A stretch of 14,825 nucleotides of DNA from RUG11867 sp964472425 (GCA_964472425.1 CAYYLF010000034.1:1-14825); one strand, 5' to 3'. Numbered from the stretch's first letter, positions 6,562-14,767 are shown. Translations and numbers: made by a program. Notes: generated from the letters alone by a model not told the origin.

Positions 6562-6569
6562 AGTATAAT
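6541..6569 (+). promoter_or_regulatory. Promoter of the ATPase gene
   Basis: A perfect TATAAT (6564-6569) has TCGATT (6541-6546, three of six consensus bases) 17 bases upstream. The predicted transcript starts near 6576, so the leader before ATG 6590 is very short and nearly all ribosome binding site (GAGGTGG, 6576-6582). Confidence 0.5.
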
Positions 6570-6589
6570 TATATCGAGGTGGGCAGATT

Positions 6590-7780
6590 ATGATACAAAG
6601 AGAGCATTATATTAAACCAATTAGAGAGTTTTACGATTCTGATTTAATCAAGATAATCACAGGGATTCATCGGTGTGGGAAGTCAGTTATATTGGAGCAG
6701 ATAAGAGATGAAATAAAAAGTAAGACAGACAACATCATTTATCTCAATTTTGAAAACAAGAAAACTTTTGCGAATATCAATTCGGTAGATAAGTTGTTCG
6801 ATTACGTAGATAAGTTTAGAAAAAAGGGTAAGTGTTATATCTTTTTAGATGAGATTCAATTGCTCGATGGGTGGCAAGATGCTTGTAAAACTTTGAGGTT
6901 GTATGACAATTCTGTGTTCATAACTGGTTCGGATTCTAAGTTGTTGTCGAGAGAGTTTACCAAAGAGTTGAGTGGTCGGTATGTGGCTTTTAGGGTTAGA
7001 CCTTTCGTCTACAAAGAAATACCAAAGTATGCCCTCGAGTTGGGTAAAGAAGCCGATGTGATGGATTATCTCGTATGGGGAGGATTTCCCAAGCGTGTAG
7101 AGTTCGAGAGTGAGGAGGCCATCAGACTATACTTGGACGATTTAGACGAAACCATAGTTATAAACGGCTTGATAAATCGTTACAAAATCAAAAAAGTAGG
7201 GTTGTTTAGAAGCTTAGTCGATTTCGTATTGAGGTCTAATGGTCGTGTCATTTCGGCCCCGTCTATACAAAAGTACATAAAAGATAAGCAAGAGAGTTGT
7301 TCGTTAAATACGATTATCAAGTATTTGGGTTATTTGGAAGAGGCATACATCATCGAAAAAGTGAACCAGTATTCGACTAAAACGAAATCTCTACTTTCTT
7401 ATTATCATAAGGTATACGATGAGGACGTGGCTTTCAATTCTATTCGTTGTTTCGATAGACGTTACGATTTGTCTCACAATATGGAGAACATCGTCTACAA
7501 CGAACTCATTTACATGGGTTATATGGTTAGTGTATATAATAATAAAGGCAAAGAAATAGATTTCTTGGCTCAGAAGGATAACAAGCAGTATTATATTCAG
7601 GTTGCTTTGAGTGTCGCGGAGGACAAAGCTTACGAGCGGGAACTTAGAGCGTTTAAAGATATAGACAATTTATCACAGAAGATAATCATCACGAACGACG
7701 AATTAGATTATTCGACTAGTGTAGTGAAACATATCAAATTTAAAGATTTTCTGCTGATGGAAAGTTTAGATGAAAACTAA
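6590..7780 (+). CDS. AAA-family ATPase with DUF4143 C-terminal domain
   Basis: This 396-residue protein belongs to the widespread bacterial and archaeal AAA_14/DUF4143 ATPases. Walker A is GIHRCGKS (residues 25-32), Walker B is YIFLDEIQ with D87 and E88, and the sensor region is ITGSDSKLLS near 110-120. The second half is the DUF4143 module, with EIDFLA (E322, D324) and YIQVA (Q337), which resembles a PD-(D/E)XK nuclease core lacking a clear catalytic lysine. The cellular role of the family is not established; members are often patchily distributed and exchanged between genomes. Codon use is more AT-rich than in the flanking SDR, MBL and SNF2 genes, consistent with transfer. It has its own promoter with an operator-like repeat and ends in a hairpin shared with a convergent regulator gene. 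Confidence 0.88.
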   Translation: MIQREHYIKPIREFYDSDLIKIITGIHRCGKSVILEQIRDEIKSKTDNIIYLNFENKKTFANINSVDKLFDYVDKFRKKGKCYIFLDEIQLLDGWQDACKTLRLYDNSVFITGSDSKLLSREFTKELSGRYVAFRVRPFVYKEIPKYALELGKEADVMDYLVWGGFPKRVEFESEEAIRLYLDDLDETIVINGLINRYKIKKVGLFRSLVDFVLRSNGRVISAPSIQKYIKDKQESCSLNTIIKYLGYLEEAYIIEKVNQYSTKTKSLLSYYHKVYDEDVAFNSIRCFDRRYDLSHNMENIVYNELIYMGYMVSVYNNKGKEIDFLAQKDNKQYYIQVALSVAEDKAYERELRAFKDIDNLSQKIIITNDELDYSTSVVKHIKFKDFLLMESLDEN

Positions 7781-7801
7781 AAAAGGCCGTGAGCCTTTTT
7801 T
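7779..7801. terminator. Bidirectional terminator between the ATPase and XRE genes
   Basis: Six A followed by GGC (7779-7787) pair with GCC and six T (7793-7801) in a nine-base stem with a five-base loop. The run of A and run of T serve both strands, and the two convergent genes end at either side. Confidence 0.85.
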
Positions 7802-7802
7802 C

Positions 7803-8024
7803 TTATGAATTTTTTTCGTTTTCGTCATCTTCGAGGGTAATAAGTTCGCCAGGTGTGCAGTTGAGGAGGCGACAGAAATCCTCTATATATTTAAATGATA
7901 TAGAAGTAGTTTCACCATTTATAATTCTGTTTATGTTACGTGAGGTTATGTTTGTTTGTTGACATAGCCAATACTTAGATTTGCCGTTTTTCTTTAAGAG
8001 TTTAACTATATTAATTTTTACCAT
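7803..8024 (-). CDS. Small XRE/Cro-type helix-turn-helix regulator
   Basis: This 73-residue protein is almost entirely one Cro/CI-type helix-turn-helix domain. It starts VKINIVKLLKKNGKSKYWL, continues CQQTNITSRNINRIINGETT as turn and recognition helix, and then SFKYIEDFCRLLNCTPGELI, the fourth and fifth helices of the XRE fold. The acidic tail LEDDENEKN has no partner domain. Such single-domain proteins bind operators as dimers. The ribosome binding site is AGGTGA, seven bases before the ATG at 8024. It is transcribed toward the ATPase gene and away from the surface-protein gene, sharing a 127-base upstream region with the latter. I infer it controls its own gene and possibly the surface protein or the ATPase; the sequence cannot say which. 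Confidence 0.85.
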   Translation of the reverse strand: MVKINIVKLLKKNGKSKYWLCQQTNITSRNINRIINGETTSISFKYIEDFCRLLNCTPGELITLEDDENEKNS

Positions 8025-8066
8025 TCTAAGTCACCTATTAGCATTGTAAAGGATAAATGATTTAAA

Positions 8067-8086
8067 AATAAGTTATTCATAAATAA
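8067..8086. promoter_or_regulatory. Palindromic half-sites between divergent XRE and surface-protein genes
   Basis: AATAA-G-TTATT (8067-8077) is a perfect palindrome. Its right arm also pairs with AATAA at 8082-8086. It lies just upstream of the -35 of the surface-protein gene and is a candidate operator for the adjacent XRE protein. The bases are AT-only apart from the centres, so chance is a real possibility. Confidence 0.3.
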
Positions 8087-8091
8087 GATAC

Positions 8092-8120
8092 TTGCACTAC
8101 CTGCATTGTTGAAGTATAAT
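8092..8120 (+). promoter_or_regulatory. Promoter of the surface-protein gene
   Basis: TTGCAC (8092-8097) and a perfect TATAAT (8115-8120) are separated by 17 bases. GCATTGT occurs within the spacer (8103-8109) and again at 8041-8047 near the XRE gene. Confidence 0.7.
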
Positions 8121-8151
8121 GTTGGTATGATAGAAAAGAGGAATGTGAAAG

Positions 8152-9405
8152 GTGAAAAAGCAATATAAGATGTTAGTGGGTATTATAGTATTGGGAACGA
8201 CGTTTTATCTCGGCAGTTTGTCCAATAGACTTGAACGTAAGATTATCACCCCTCATAGTGATAGTATGATTGCTATGTACATTCAAGATGAGGAAGGCAA
8301 CTATCAGTTGAGTGACGCTCAAAAATTCCCTACAGATGGATATGTTTTGAATACTGAGAAAAGCAGTTGCAAGAATGGAGGCAAGATAACTCAAAATGCC
8401 AGTACAAAAGCACTGAGTTTGAAAGTCAAGACGAGCGATGAGTGTACAGTTTATTTCGATGTTGTGACTAGTAAGAATCCTTCCGCGGATATGTTGATTG
8501 CAAAGGCAAACGACGCGAGTATAACGACATATGCATCAGGAAACAAAAAGGAGATGTTCGTCTTCGACCATCCAGAAGCAACTCAGACAACCGGGTGGAG
8601 CGAAGAAGAGAGAAGAGATTATAGATATATAGGAAATGAGCCTAATAATTATATAACATTTAACGACGAAACATGGAGAATAATAGGAATATTCACAGTT
8701 GAGACAGAGTCAGAAGAAAAGAAATCTTTAATGAAAATAATAAGTGACCAATTTATAGGAGGATTAGGCTGGAATTCAAGTCGTAATGAATGGAGTACAT
8801 CGTCATTACAAAATCTATTAAATGGGGAATACTATAATACAGAAGGAAGTTTCAGTTATACATATAATAATATGATGGAAGGAAATCAAACAGTAACCAT
8901 ACAAAAAGGCCTGAATGCGACTGCGAGAAGTCAAATCGCGAAAGTAAAATGGTACTTAGGAGGCTCAAGTACAGTCCAAAATTTAGGAGGTCCAGACTAT
9001 TATAACTTTGAGAGAGGAGAGACCACCTGTGTAACGACCGGAAACTGTAGTGGAGAAATAAGAACTACTAGTATAATACAAAATGTAGGACTAATGTATC
9101 CAAGTGATTATGTATATACATATGCCAACGGAGTAAATGATAAATGTTACACAGATGGATATTATTGTGATGCTTCACATGGAGGAAACCCAAGTGCAGG
9201 CTGGTTATTTAACAATCGTTCCCAATGGACTCTGTCGCCGAATGCGGAGAATGCGTATAATGCGTTCCTTGTGTACTCGAGCGGATTGAAAAGCAGTATT
9301 GCGTATGTCTCGCAGGGTGTTTGGCCAGTGGTCTTTCTGGATTCGAAAATCGCCATAATAGACGGGGACGGAAGTCAAGGAAATCCGTATCTTCTAGGGG
9401 AATAA
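8152..9405 (+). CDS. Membrane-anchored or secreted surface protein (DUF6273-like)
   Basis: This 417-residue protein has one N-terminal hydrophobic segment (about residues 7-24) after a KKQYK start, so it is either anchored or secreted. The rest is a large extracytoplasmic region. The recognisable pattern is NNYITFNDETWRIIGIF, then SLMKIISDQF, WSTSSLQNLLNGEYY, GLMYPSDYVY, a C..GYYCD cysteine pair, SQWTLSPN, VWPVVFLDS and a closing GDGSQGNPY-L. I know this pattern from multi-copy proteins of uncultured gut Firmicutes and from DUF6273-type domains; the function is unknown. The start is GTG 8152, supported by AGAGGAA (8137-8143). Composition is patchy: roughly 8600-9190 is AT-rich, while the first 450 bases and last 200 bases are more GC-rich, suggesting recombination between family members. 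It has its own promoter and terminator. Confidence 0.75.
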   Translation: MKKQYKMLVGIIVLGTTFYLGSLSNRLERKIITPHSDSMIAMYIQDEEGNYQLSDAQKFPTDGYVLNTEKSSCKNGGKITQNASTKALSLKVKTSDECTVYFDVVTSKNPSADMLIAKANDASITTYASGNKKEMFVFDHPEATQTTGWSEEERRDYRYIGNEPNNYITFNDETWRIIGIFTVETESEEKKSLMKIISDQFIGGLGWNSSRNEWSTSSLQNLLNGEYYNTEGSFSYTYNNMMEGNQTVTIQKGLNATARSQIAKVKWYLGGSSTVQNLGGPDYYNFERGETTCVTTGNCSGEIRTTSIIQNVGLMYPSDYVYTYANGVNDKCYTDGYYCDASHGGNPSAGWLFNNRSQWTLSPNAENAYNAFLVYSSGLKSSIAYVSQGVWPVVFLDSKIAIIDGDGSQGNPYLLGE

Positions 9406-9415
9406 TATATAAGAA

Positions 9416-9450
9416 AAAAGTCAACGTGACCAATAAAAGCGTTGACTTTT
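9416..9450 (+). terminator. Terminator after the surface-protein gene
   Basis: AAAAGTCAACG (9416-9426) pairs perfectly with CGTTGACTTTT (9440-9450), an 11-base stem with a 13-base loop. The T-run is part of the right arm, so it could work on both strands. Confidence 0.75.
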
Positions 9451-9593
9451 ATTATGTATGAATAATCTGTTTATCTTTTGTTTGACAGATTAGACTGTGA
9501 TTTTTTCTAGAATTTCGAGGTCAAAAATGATAGGTTTAAGTTGTGAAAGAATTTTCTTTTAGAGCCGTGGAGTACAAAGTGTACGACGGGGAG

Positions 9594-9622
9594 TTGATTT
9601 ATGGGCGTGGGCTTGGTAAAAT
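9594..9622 (+). promoter_or_regulatory. Promoter of the SNF2 helicase gene
   Basis: TTGATT (9594-9599) and TAAAAT (9617-9622) are 17 bases apart, with TG at 9614-9615 giving an extended -10. The region 9451-9593 between the previous terminator and this promoter holds only an eight-base inverted repeat (9463-9470 with 9485-9492) and no supported gene. Confidence 0.65.
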
Positions 9623-9656
9623 AGAAACGTTAACCACGGGAAGTAGGTAGGTATTT

Positions 9657-12600
9657 ATGAACACGGATTTTGGTATCGATATAATCATGGATTATGTGGG
9701 AAGGGAGAACTTTATCAAGGGTAAGAATTATTTTCCTTTCTATGTGCGATTCGTCGGAACGACGGCTTCTAAGACAGAGAAGTTGCATTTTTTCCGTGTC
9801 AATTCGGAGAGGGAGCCGATTACTTACTCGGTAAAAATACGGATGGAGGGGGCTGAGATTGTGGAAAGTACGTGTACTTGTCCACAGTTCGACATCGAAG
9901 GTTGTTGTAAGCACATTGCGGCAAGTCTCTACAATTATCGCGAGGAGCTGTTCCCGATAAGCGAGGAAGAACAGAAGTTGATGGTGTCGAAAGCCATCTT
10001 GGAGGATTTGTACAAAAATAGAACTGTGCACAAGGTAGGAGTAAAGAAGCAGGTTCACTTGGAGATATATTTGGAGTTTTTATATAGAAAGTCGGAATTG
10101 AGTGTCGTATTCAAAATCGGTGAGAACAAGTTATACAATTTGAATTCGAAGTTGTCTCAGTTCATACGAGTGTATAAATCGGAAGGTAGTTTGCTTTTTG
10201 GCAAGGACTTTATTTACGATACGGACACGAATTTCTTTGCTAAAGAGGATGAGACCATTATCGATTATTTAATCGAATACGATAAGCGAGCGTATTATTC
10301 GGTTCGCGAGGTCAAGCTCGATGGCGAGGATATTTGGGAATTCTTGCAATTGGTTCGTAATAGAGAACTATATTATCTCGAATCGGAGTCTCAAAAGTCT
10401 TATCGCAGGGTTAGGGCCATCGAGGAGAGAAATCCTTACAAGTTTTCGCTTTCTAAAGAAAACGGTTTTTATACTTTGAAGTTGGAAGATAGACCGCATT
10501 TCTTGATGAACGATGCGTGTTTTACGTGCGAGAACGACGTGATATACAAGTTGCCATCCAAAATCGCGACCGTATTTTATAGTATGGAAAATCACGAAAT
10601 GAATGAACTTACGTTCCGCGAGGACGATTTGGAGAAGTTCGTCGGAGGAATGTTACCCGTCATAAAGGAGAACGTCTCTTTAGATGAGTCCGTACAGGAT
10701 GTGGTCGTCGTAGGGGTGAAACCGATACCAAAACTGTATTTGGATTTCAAGCGAGGTTTAATCATATTGAACGTGAAGTTCGATTACAATGGGGAAGTCG
10801 TCGATTCTTTCGAAGAGAACGAGAAAATCGTGAGAGATTACGAGGTCGAGATGGAAGTTTTGAAGTCGGTGACGGCCTCGGGTTTCTTGGAAGGAGACAA
10901 ATTCTTCTATCTGGACGACATGGATTTGATAGGAGATTTCTTGGAGAACGAGTTGGACGTTTTGGCGGGTAAGTATGAGATTTTCTCTTCTCAGAGAATC
11001 AAGAGTACCAACTTCTTGAAGGATAATCACATCAAGTCTAGTTTTGGCATAGGTAAGGACAATATACTCCGTTACGAGTTCGACTTTGGAGGCATTGCGA
11101 ACGAGGAGATAGTCGACATTTTGGAGACTTTGAAACGCAAGAAGAAGTATTATAGGCTCAAAAGTGGAGATTTTCTCAACTTGGAAGAGAATACGGATTT
11201 GCAAGAGCTCGAAAGATTGGTCGATGCGATGGATTTATCGGATGGCGATTTGAAGGAGGGTACCGGTGAGATACCTAAGTATAGGGCCGTGTATTTGGAT
11301 TCTTTGAAGAAGGACAAATATCACATCATCAGTACGAACAATCTGTTCGACGAGTTAATCGGTAAGTTCAATTCTTACAAGGATGCGACCGTCGATTTTG
11401 CAAAAAAAGACGAGAAGATTTTGCGAGATTATCAACAGACGGGCGTGAGATGGCTTTACAATGTCTACAAGTGCGGTTTTGGCGGAATTCTCGCGGACGA
11501 GATGGGTCTCGGTAAATCGATACAGTTGATATGTTTTATCAAGGAAATTTTGAAAGAAAAACCGGAGACAAAAGTTCTAATCGTGGCTCCGACTTCGCTC
11601 ATCTACAATTGGAAGAACGAATTCGACAAGTTCGGAAGTGAAATTTCTTACAAGGTGTTTGCCGAGAACAAAGAGGCCCGTAAACATGACTTCGAGAATT
11701 TGGATGGGGTGAGCGTACTCATCACGACTTATGGACTCGTCAGACGAGATAAAGAGGAGTACGAAAAAATAGAATTCGAATTGATAGCTATCGATGAGGC
11801 CCAGAATATCAAGAATACGAATGCCCAGATGACGAAGGTCGTGAAGTCATTGAAAGCTTCTACTAAGGTGGCTTTGACGGGAACGCCGCTCGAAAATTCG
11901 GTCATGGAATTGTGGAGCATATTCGATTTCATCATGCCGGGCTATTTGGCGGGGATGCTCACTTTTCAAAGAAAGTACAACATCAAAGATGTCGATGAGG
12001 AGCATTTGAAACATTTGGATTCTTTGAATAAGCAGATTGCGCCTTTCATCTTGCGACGGAAGAAAAAGGATGTCGTCAAGGAATTGCCAGACAAAATCGA
12101 AAACAACATCTTCATCGATTTGAACGACGAACAGAAGAAGTTGTATGCAGCTCAGCTCGAGAAGACGAAGAAGGAAATCGACGAAGTGATAGCAGAAGAA
12201 GGGTTCGAGAAGGCCAATTTCAAGATTTTGCAGTTACTCATGAAATTGAGGCAACTCTGTATAGACCCGTCTATCATCTACGAGGACTACAAGGGTGGAA
12301 GTGCGAAGATAGAGAATCTCGTTTCCATCACGAAAGATATAATCGAAAATGGACACAAAATTTTGTTGTTTACAAGTTTCAAGACGGCCTTGGACATAGT
12401 CAATAGAGAGTTTACGAATGCGGGCATTTCGACTTACGTGATTGATGGAAGTGTGAGTGCCAAGAAGCGAATGGAACTAGTCGACAAGTTCAATTCGGAC
12501 GACACGAACGTGTTTCTCATCACTTTGAAATCGGGCGGTACGGGTCTCAACCTCACGAGTGCGGACGTCGTAATACACTTAGATTTGTGGTGGAATCCAC

Positions 12601-12842
12601 AGGTCGAGAATCAGGCGACCGACCGGGCTCATAGAATAGGGCAAAAGAATACGGTCGAGGTCATCAAACTCATCTGCAAAGGGACGATAGAAGAGAGAAT
12701 TTTGGAGCTACAAAACAAGAAAAAGGTTCTCTCCGATAAACTCATAGAGGGTGAAAATAGAGACCAAAATATCATTTCGAAGTTGTCCGAGAAGGATATC
12801 AAGAATCTCCTTTCCTTGGATAACGACGAGAGCGAAGACTGA
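9657..12842 (+). CDS. SNF2-family helicase with N-terminal SWIM zinc finger
   Basis: This 1061-residue protein is a bacterial SNF2/RapA-type ATP-dependent DNA translocase. The SWIM zinc finger is near the N-terminus (C73-x-C75 and C84-K-H86). A long middle region (about 100-570) fits the bacterial SNF2-associated domain. The first RecA-like domain has YQQTGVRWLY, motif I DEMGLGKS (614-621), motif II DEAQ (713-716) and motif III ALTGTP (739-744). The second has LLFTSF, SGGTGLNL, WWNPQVENQATDRAHRIGQ (motif VI at 986-996) and EERI near the end. All helicase motifs are intact. Such proteins probably remodel or move along protein-bound DNA; their bacterial role is poorly known and some take part in phage defence, but nothing here points to defence specifically. 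ATG 9657 has AGGTAGG (9645-9651). Codon use matches the host core genes, and it is transcribed alone. Confidence 0.93.
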   Translation: MNTDFGIDIIMDYVGRENFIKGKNYFPFYVRFVGTTASKTEKLHFFRVNSEREPITYSVKIRMEGAEIVESTCTCPQFDIEGCCKHIAASLYNYREELFPISEEEQKLMVSKAILEDLYKNRTVHKVGVKKQVHLEIYLEFLYRKSELSVVFKIGENKLYNLNSKLSQFIRVYKSEGSLLFGKDFIYDTDTNFFAKEDETIIDYLIEYDKRAYYSVREVKLDGEDIWEFLQLVRNRELYYLESESQKSYRRVRAIEERNPYKFSLSKENGFYTLKLEDRPHFLMNDACFTCENDVIYKLPSKIATVFYSMENHEMNELTFREDDLEKFVGGMLPVIKENVSLDESVQDVVVVGVKPIPKLYLDFKRGLIILNVKFDYNGEVVDSFEENEKIVRDYEVEMEVLKSVTASGFLEGDKFFYLDDMDLIGDFLENELDVLAGKYEIFSSQRIKSTNFLKDNHIKSSFGIGKDNILRYEFDFGGIANEEIVDILETLKRKKKYYRLKSGDFLNLEENTDLQELERLVDAMDLSDGDLKEGTGEIPKYRAVYLDSLKKDKYHIISTNNLFDELIGKFNSYKDATVDFAKKDEKILRDYQQTGVRWLYNVYKCGFGGILADEMGLGKSIQLICFIKEILKEKPETKVLIVAPTSLIYNWKNEFDKFGSEISYKVFAENKEARKHDFENLDGVSVLITTYGLVRRDKEEYEKIEFELIAIDEAQNIKNTNAQMTKVVKSLKASTKVALTGTPLENSVMELWSIFDFIMPGYLAGMLTFQRKYNIKDVDEEHLKHLDSLNKQIAPFILRRKKKDVVKELPDKIENNIFIDLNDEQKKLYAAQLEKTKKEIDEVIAEEGFEKANFKILQLLMKLRQLCIDPSIIYEDYKGGSAKIENLVSITKDIIENGHKILLFTSFKTALDIVNREFTNAGISTYVIDGSVSAKKRMELVDKFNSDDTNVFLITLKSGGTGLNLTSADVVIHLDLWWNPQVENQATDRAHRIGQKNTVEVIKLICKGTIEERILELQNKKKVLSDKLIEGENRDQNIISKLSEKDIKNLLSLDNDESED

Positions 12843-12872
12843 CAGAGGCTTTCTTTTTGTTTGCTTTTGGGC

Positions 12873-12901
12873 TTGAATTATTTGACACAATAGGATATAA
12901 T
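12873..12901 (+). promoter_or_regulatory. Promoter of the enolase gene
   Basis: TTGAAT (12873-12878) and a perfect TATAAT (12896-12901) are 17 bases apart. A perfect TTGACA at 12882-12887 is only eight bases from the -10 and cannot be its -35. I see no convincing terminator for the SNF2 gene in 12843-12872. Confidence 0.7.
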
Positions 12902-12928
12902 CTTTATTAGAATAAAGGGTGATGTATT

Positions 12929-14176
12929 GTGGCGAAGATTACAGGTCTATGTGCACATGAAATATTAGATTCGAGAGGTAATCCAACTGTATATTGCGAG
13001 ATGCGGGTGGACGATTCTATCTTCGTCAGTGCCGGTGTTCCTTCGGGAGCTTCAACGGGCGAGAAGGAAGCTTTGGAACTTCGCGACGCAGTTTTGAGCC
13101 GTTACGATGGGAAGGGCGTCAAAAGGGCAGTTACCAATGTGAACGAGATTATCAAACCCGAAATAATGGGCATGGAATTAAATCAGAAAGCAATCGACGA
13201 TAAGATGCTTCGAATGGATGGAACTTCTAACAAGTCCGCTTTAGGAGCCAATGCGATTTTGGCCGTGTCTTTGTGCGTCATGAAGGCCTTGGCTGCCGTC
13301 GAAGGCAAGGAACTTTACGAGGGGCTGAGTAGAGGTAGCATTTCTATGCCTATCGCCATGATGAACATTTTAAACGGAGGAATGCACGCAGGAAACGGCG
13401 TCGATATTCAGGAGTTCATGATTGTCCCGACCGTAAAGACCATCCACGAACGCGTGAGATGTGGGGCCGAAATTTTCCACAAGTTGTCCGAAATTTTGAA
13501 GAAAAAAGGTCTTACGACCGGGCTCGGCGACGAGGGCGGTTATGCTCCCAAATTGGTAAGCAACACGGAAGCTTTAGATTTGATAGTCGAAGCTATCAGA
13601 AAGGCTGGGTATGTACCGGGCAAAAATGTCTACATTGCGTTGGACGTGGCCGCGAACTCATTTTACAATAAAGAGACCGGGTTATATAAAATAGACAATA
13701 CCAAGTTGTCGAAAGAAGGATTACTCAGTTATTATAAATATATTTGTGAGAAGTATCCTATCATAAGCATCGAGGATCCTTTCGAGGAAAACGATGTCGA
13801 GTCGCTTGCAAAGATAACGGAGTTGTTGGGAGATAAAATCATGATAGTCGGGGACGATTATTTCGTCACGAATAGCAAGTTGTTAGGAGAAGCCGTTACC
13901 AAAAAGGCGGGCAATGCCGTACTCTTAAAACCAAATCAAGTAGGAACCGTATCCGAGATGATGGAAACGATAAGAGTTGCGCGCGACAATCATTATAAAA
14001 CTATCATAAGTCATCGAAGTGGCGAGACGAACGATACGGCCATTGCCGATATCGCGGTCGGGCTCAATATCGGATTTATCAAGACCGGTTCTCTTTCGCG
14101 AGGTGAGAGGATTGCCAAATATAATAGACTCATGCTTATCGAGGATAAACTCTTAGGAAAGAACAATTTAGGGTGA
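12929..14176 (+). CDS. eno: Enolase (phosphopyruvate hydratase)
   Basis: Enolase interconverts 2-phosphoglycerate and phosphoenolpyruvate in glycolysis, in the cytoplasm, with magnesium. At 415 residues it is slightly short for the family (about 415-435). The active site is complete: GVPSGASTGEKEALELRD loop, H153 in GGMHAGN, Q161-E162 in DIQEFM, E202 in GDEGGYAP, metal ligands D239, E282 (SIEDPFEEN) and D309 (VGDDYFVTN), K334 in LLKPNQVGT, and SHRSGETND with H362. Some usually fixed positions differ (ALDVAANSFY, VGDDYF), so it is a somewhat divergent bacterial enolase. The start is GTG 12929 with AAGGGTGA (12914-12921). It is not in a glycolytic cluster; the only co-transcribed partner is the signal-peptidase-like gene five bases downstream. 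Confidence 0.96.
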   Translation: MAKITGLCAHEILDSRGNPTVYCEMRVDDSIFVSAGVPSGASTGEKEALELRDAVLSRYDGKGVKRAVTNVNEIIKPEIMGMELNQKAIDDKMLRMDGTSNKSALGANAILAVSLCVMKALAAVEGKELYEGLSRGSISMPIAMMNILNGGMHAGNGVDIQEFMIVPTVKTIHERVRCGAEIFHKLSEILKKKGLTTGLGDEGGYAPKLVSNTEALDLIVEAIRKAGYVPGKNVYIALDVAANSFYNKETGLYKIDNTKLSKEGLLSYYKYICEKYPIISIEDPFEENDVESLAKITELLGDKIMIVGDDYFVTNSKLLGEAVTKKAGNAVLLKPNQVGTVSEMMETIRVARDNHYKTIISHRSGETNDTAIADIAVGLNIGFIKTGSLSRGERIAKYNRLMLIEDKLLGKNNLG

Positions 14177-14181
14177 TGTAG

Positions 14182-14709
14182 ATGAGAAGATTTTTACACG
14201 GAATCGGTAATGCCTTTTTGACGATAGTCATGTTGATATTAATCGTGTACGGATGGATGTTCGTCGAGATAAAGTTGATGCTCAAGAGTTATCCTGAACT
14301 ATTTGGTTACATTTTCTATCTTCAAGAGGAGGGAGATATGAGTCCTCAGTTCGAACCGCAAGATGTCATTCTTGTAAAGAAGGGCGAAGAGTATCAGTCT
14401 GGAGATATAGTGTTGTATTTCGACAGCAAGGATAGCAAGTACAAAATACACAATGTAGTCAGCAAAGATTCGACTAAGACGGTTACGAAGTGTGCAATGT
14501 GTGATGAGAATAATGAACCTGTGAGCAACGACAATATAGTCGGCAAGGCGGTAGGAAAGGTCATGTTCATGGGCGCGATAGTCAGTTTCTTTTCACAAAA
14601 AATCGTATTGATTTTGTTCGCGATTGTCGGAGTGACATTTTTAGTAGTAAGTCAATATTTCGAGTATAAACCGAAAAAAGTGGTCGAAAAGATTACAGAA
14701 GTAAAATAA
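14182..14709 (+). CDS. SipW-like (S26B) signal peptidase homologue, nucleophile Ser replaced by Asp
   Basis: This 175-residue protein has the layout of an archaeal/SipW-type signal peptidase: an N-terminal membrane segment (about 11-30), an extracytoplasmic catalytic domain, and a C-terminal membrane segment (about 139-161). Conserved boxes are MSPQFEPQDVILVKK, SGDIVLYF, KIHNVV with H90 as the expected base, and NDNIVGKAVGKV with D117 as the expected acid. In the family the first box reads (S/G)SM-P, with the serine as nucleophile; here it reads GDMSP, so D52 stands where the serine should be. S54 is two residues later. The protein may be inactive, use another residue, or mark a special subgroup. 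The start ATG 14182 has AGGGTGATG, which overlaps the enolase stop and matches the enolase ribosome binding site. It is an operon partner of eno. Confidence 0.8.
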   Translation: MRRFLHGIGNAFLTIVMLILIVYGWMFVEIKLMLKSYPELFGYIFYLQEEGDMSPQFEPQDVILVKKGEEYQSGDIVLYFDSKDSKYKIHNVVSKDSTKTVTKCAMCDENNEPVSNDNIVGKAVGKVMFMGAIVSFFSQKIVLILFAIVGVTFLVVSQYFEYKPKKVVEKITEVK

Positions 14710-14712
14710 TTA

Positions 14713-14741
14713 TTGCAAAAATGCCATTTACTTGATAAAAT
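14713..14741 (+). promoter_or_regulatory. Promoter of the tRNA gene
   Basis: TTGCAA (14713-14718) and TAAAAT (14736-14741) are 17 bases apart, with TG at 14733-14734 giving an extended -10. The tRNA 5' end follows 26 bases later. Confidence 0.65.
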
Positions 14742-14767
14742 AGGTAATGTCTTAGGACATTTCTGAT

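Noticed and set aside
8152..9405. Target gene of a diversity-generating retroelement
   Set aside because: No reverse transcriptase, template repeat or near-repeat of the gene's 3' end is visible in the window. Patchy composition is better explained by recombination.
9463..9492. Inverted repeat TAATCTGT/ACAGATTA as a second terminator
   Set aside because: The T-run (9501-9506) starts eight bases after the stem and the loop is 14 bases, so a terminator is not convincing, and no RNA gene is evident.
9543..9650. Possible 35-codon GTG-start ORF before the SNF2 gene
   Set aside because: The codons look host-like, but it overlaps the SNF2 promoter, has only a weak ribosome binding site and matches nothing I know.
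10758..11204. 148-codon minus-strand ORF inside the SNF2 gene
   Set aside because: Antisense shadow caused by biased codon use; the sense strand is clearly coding.
12882..12887. Perfect TTGACA as the enolase -35 box
   Set aside because: It is only eight bases from TATAAT. TTGAAT at 12873-12878 has the correct 17-base spacing.
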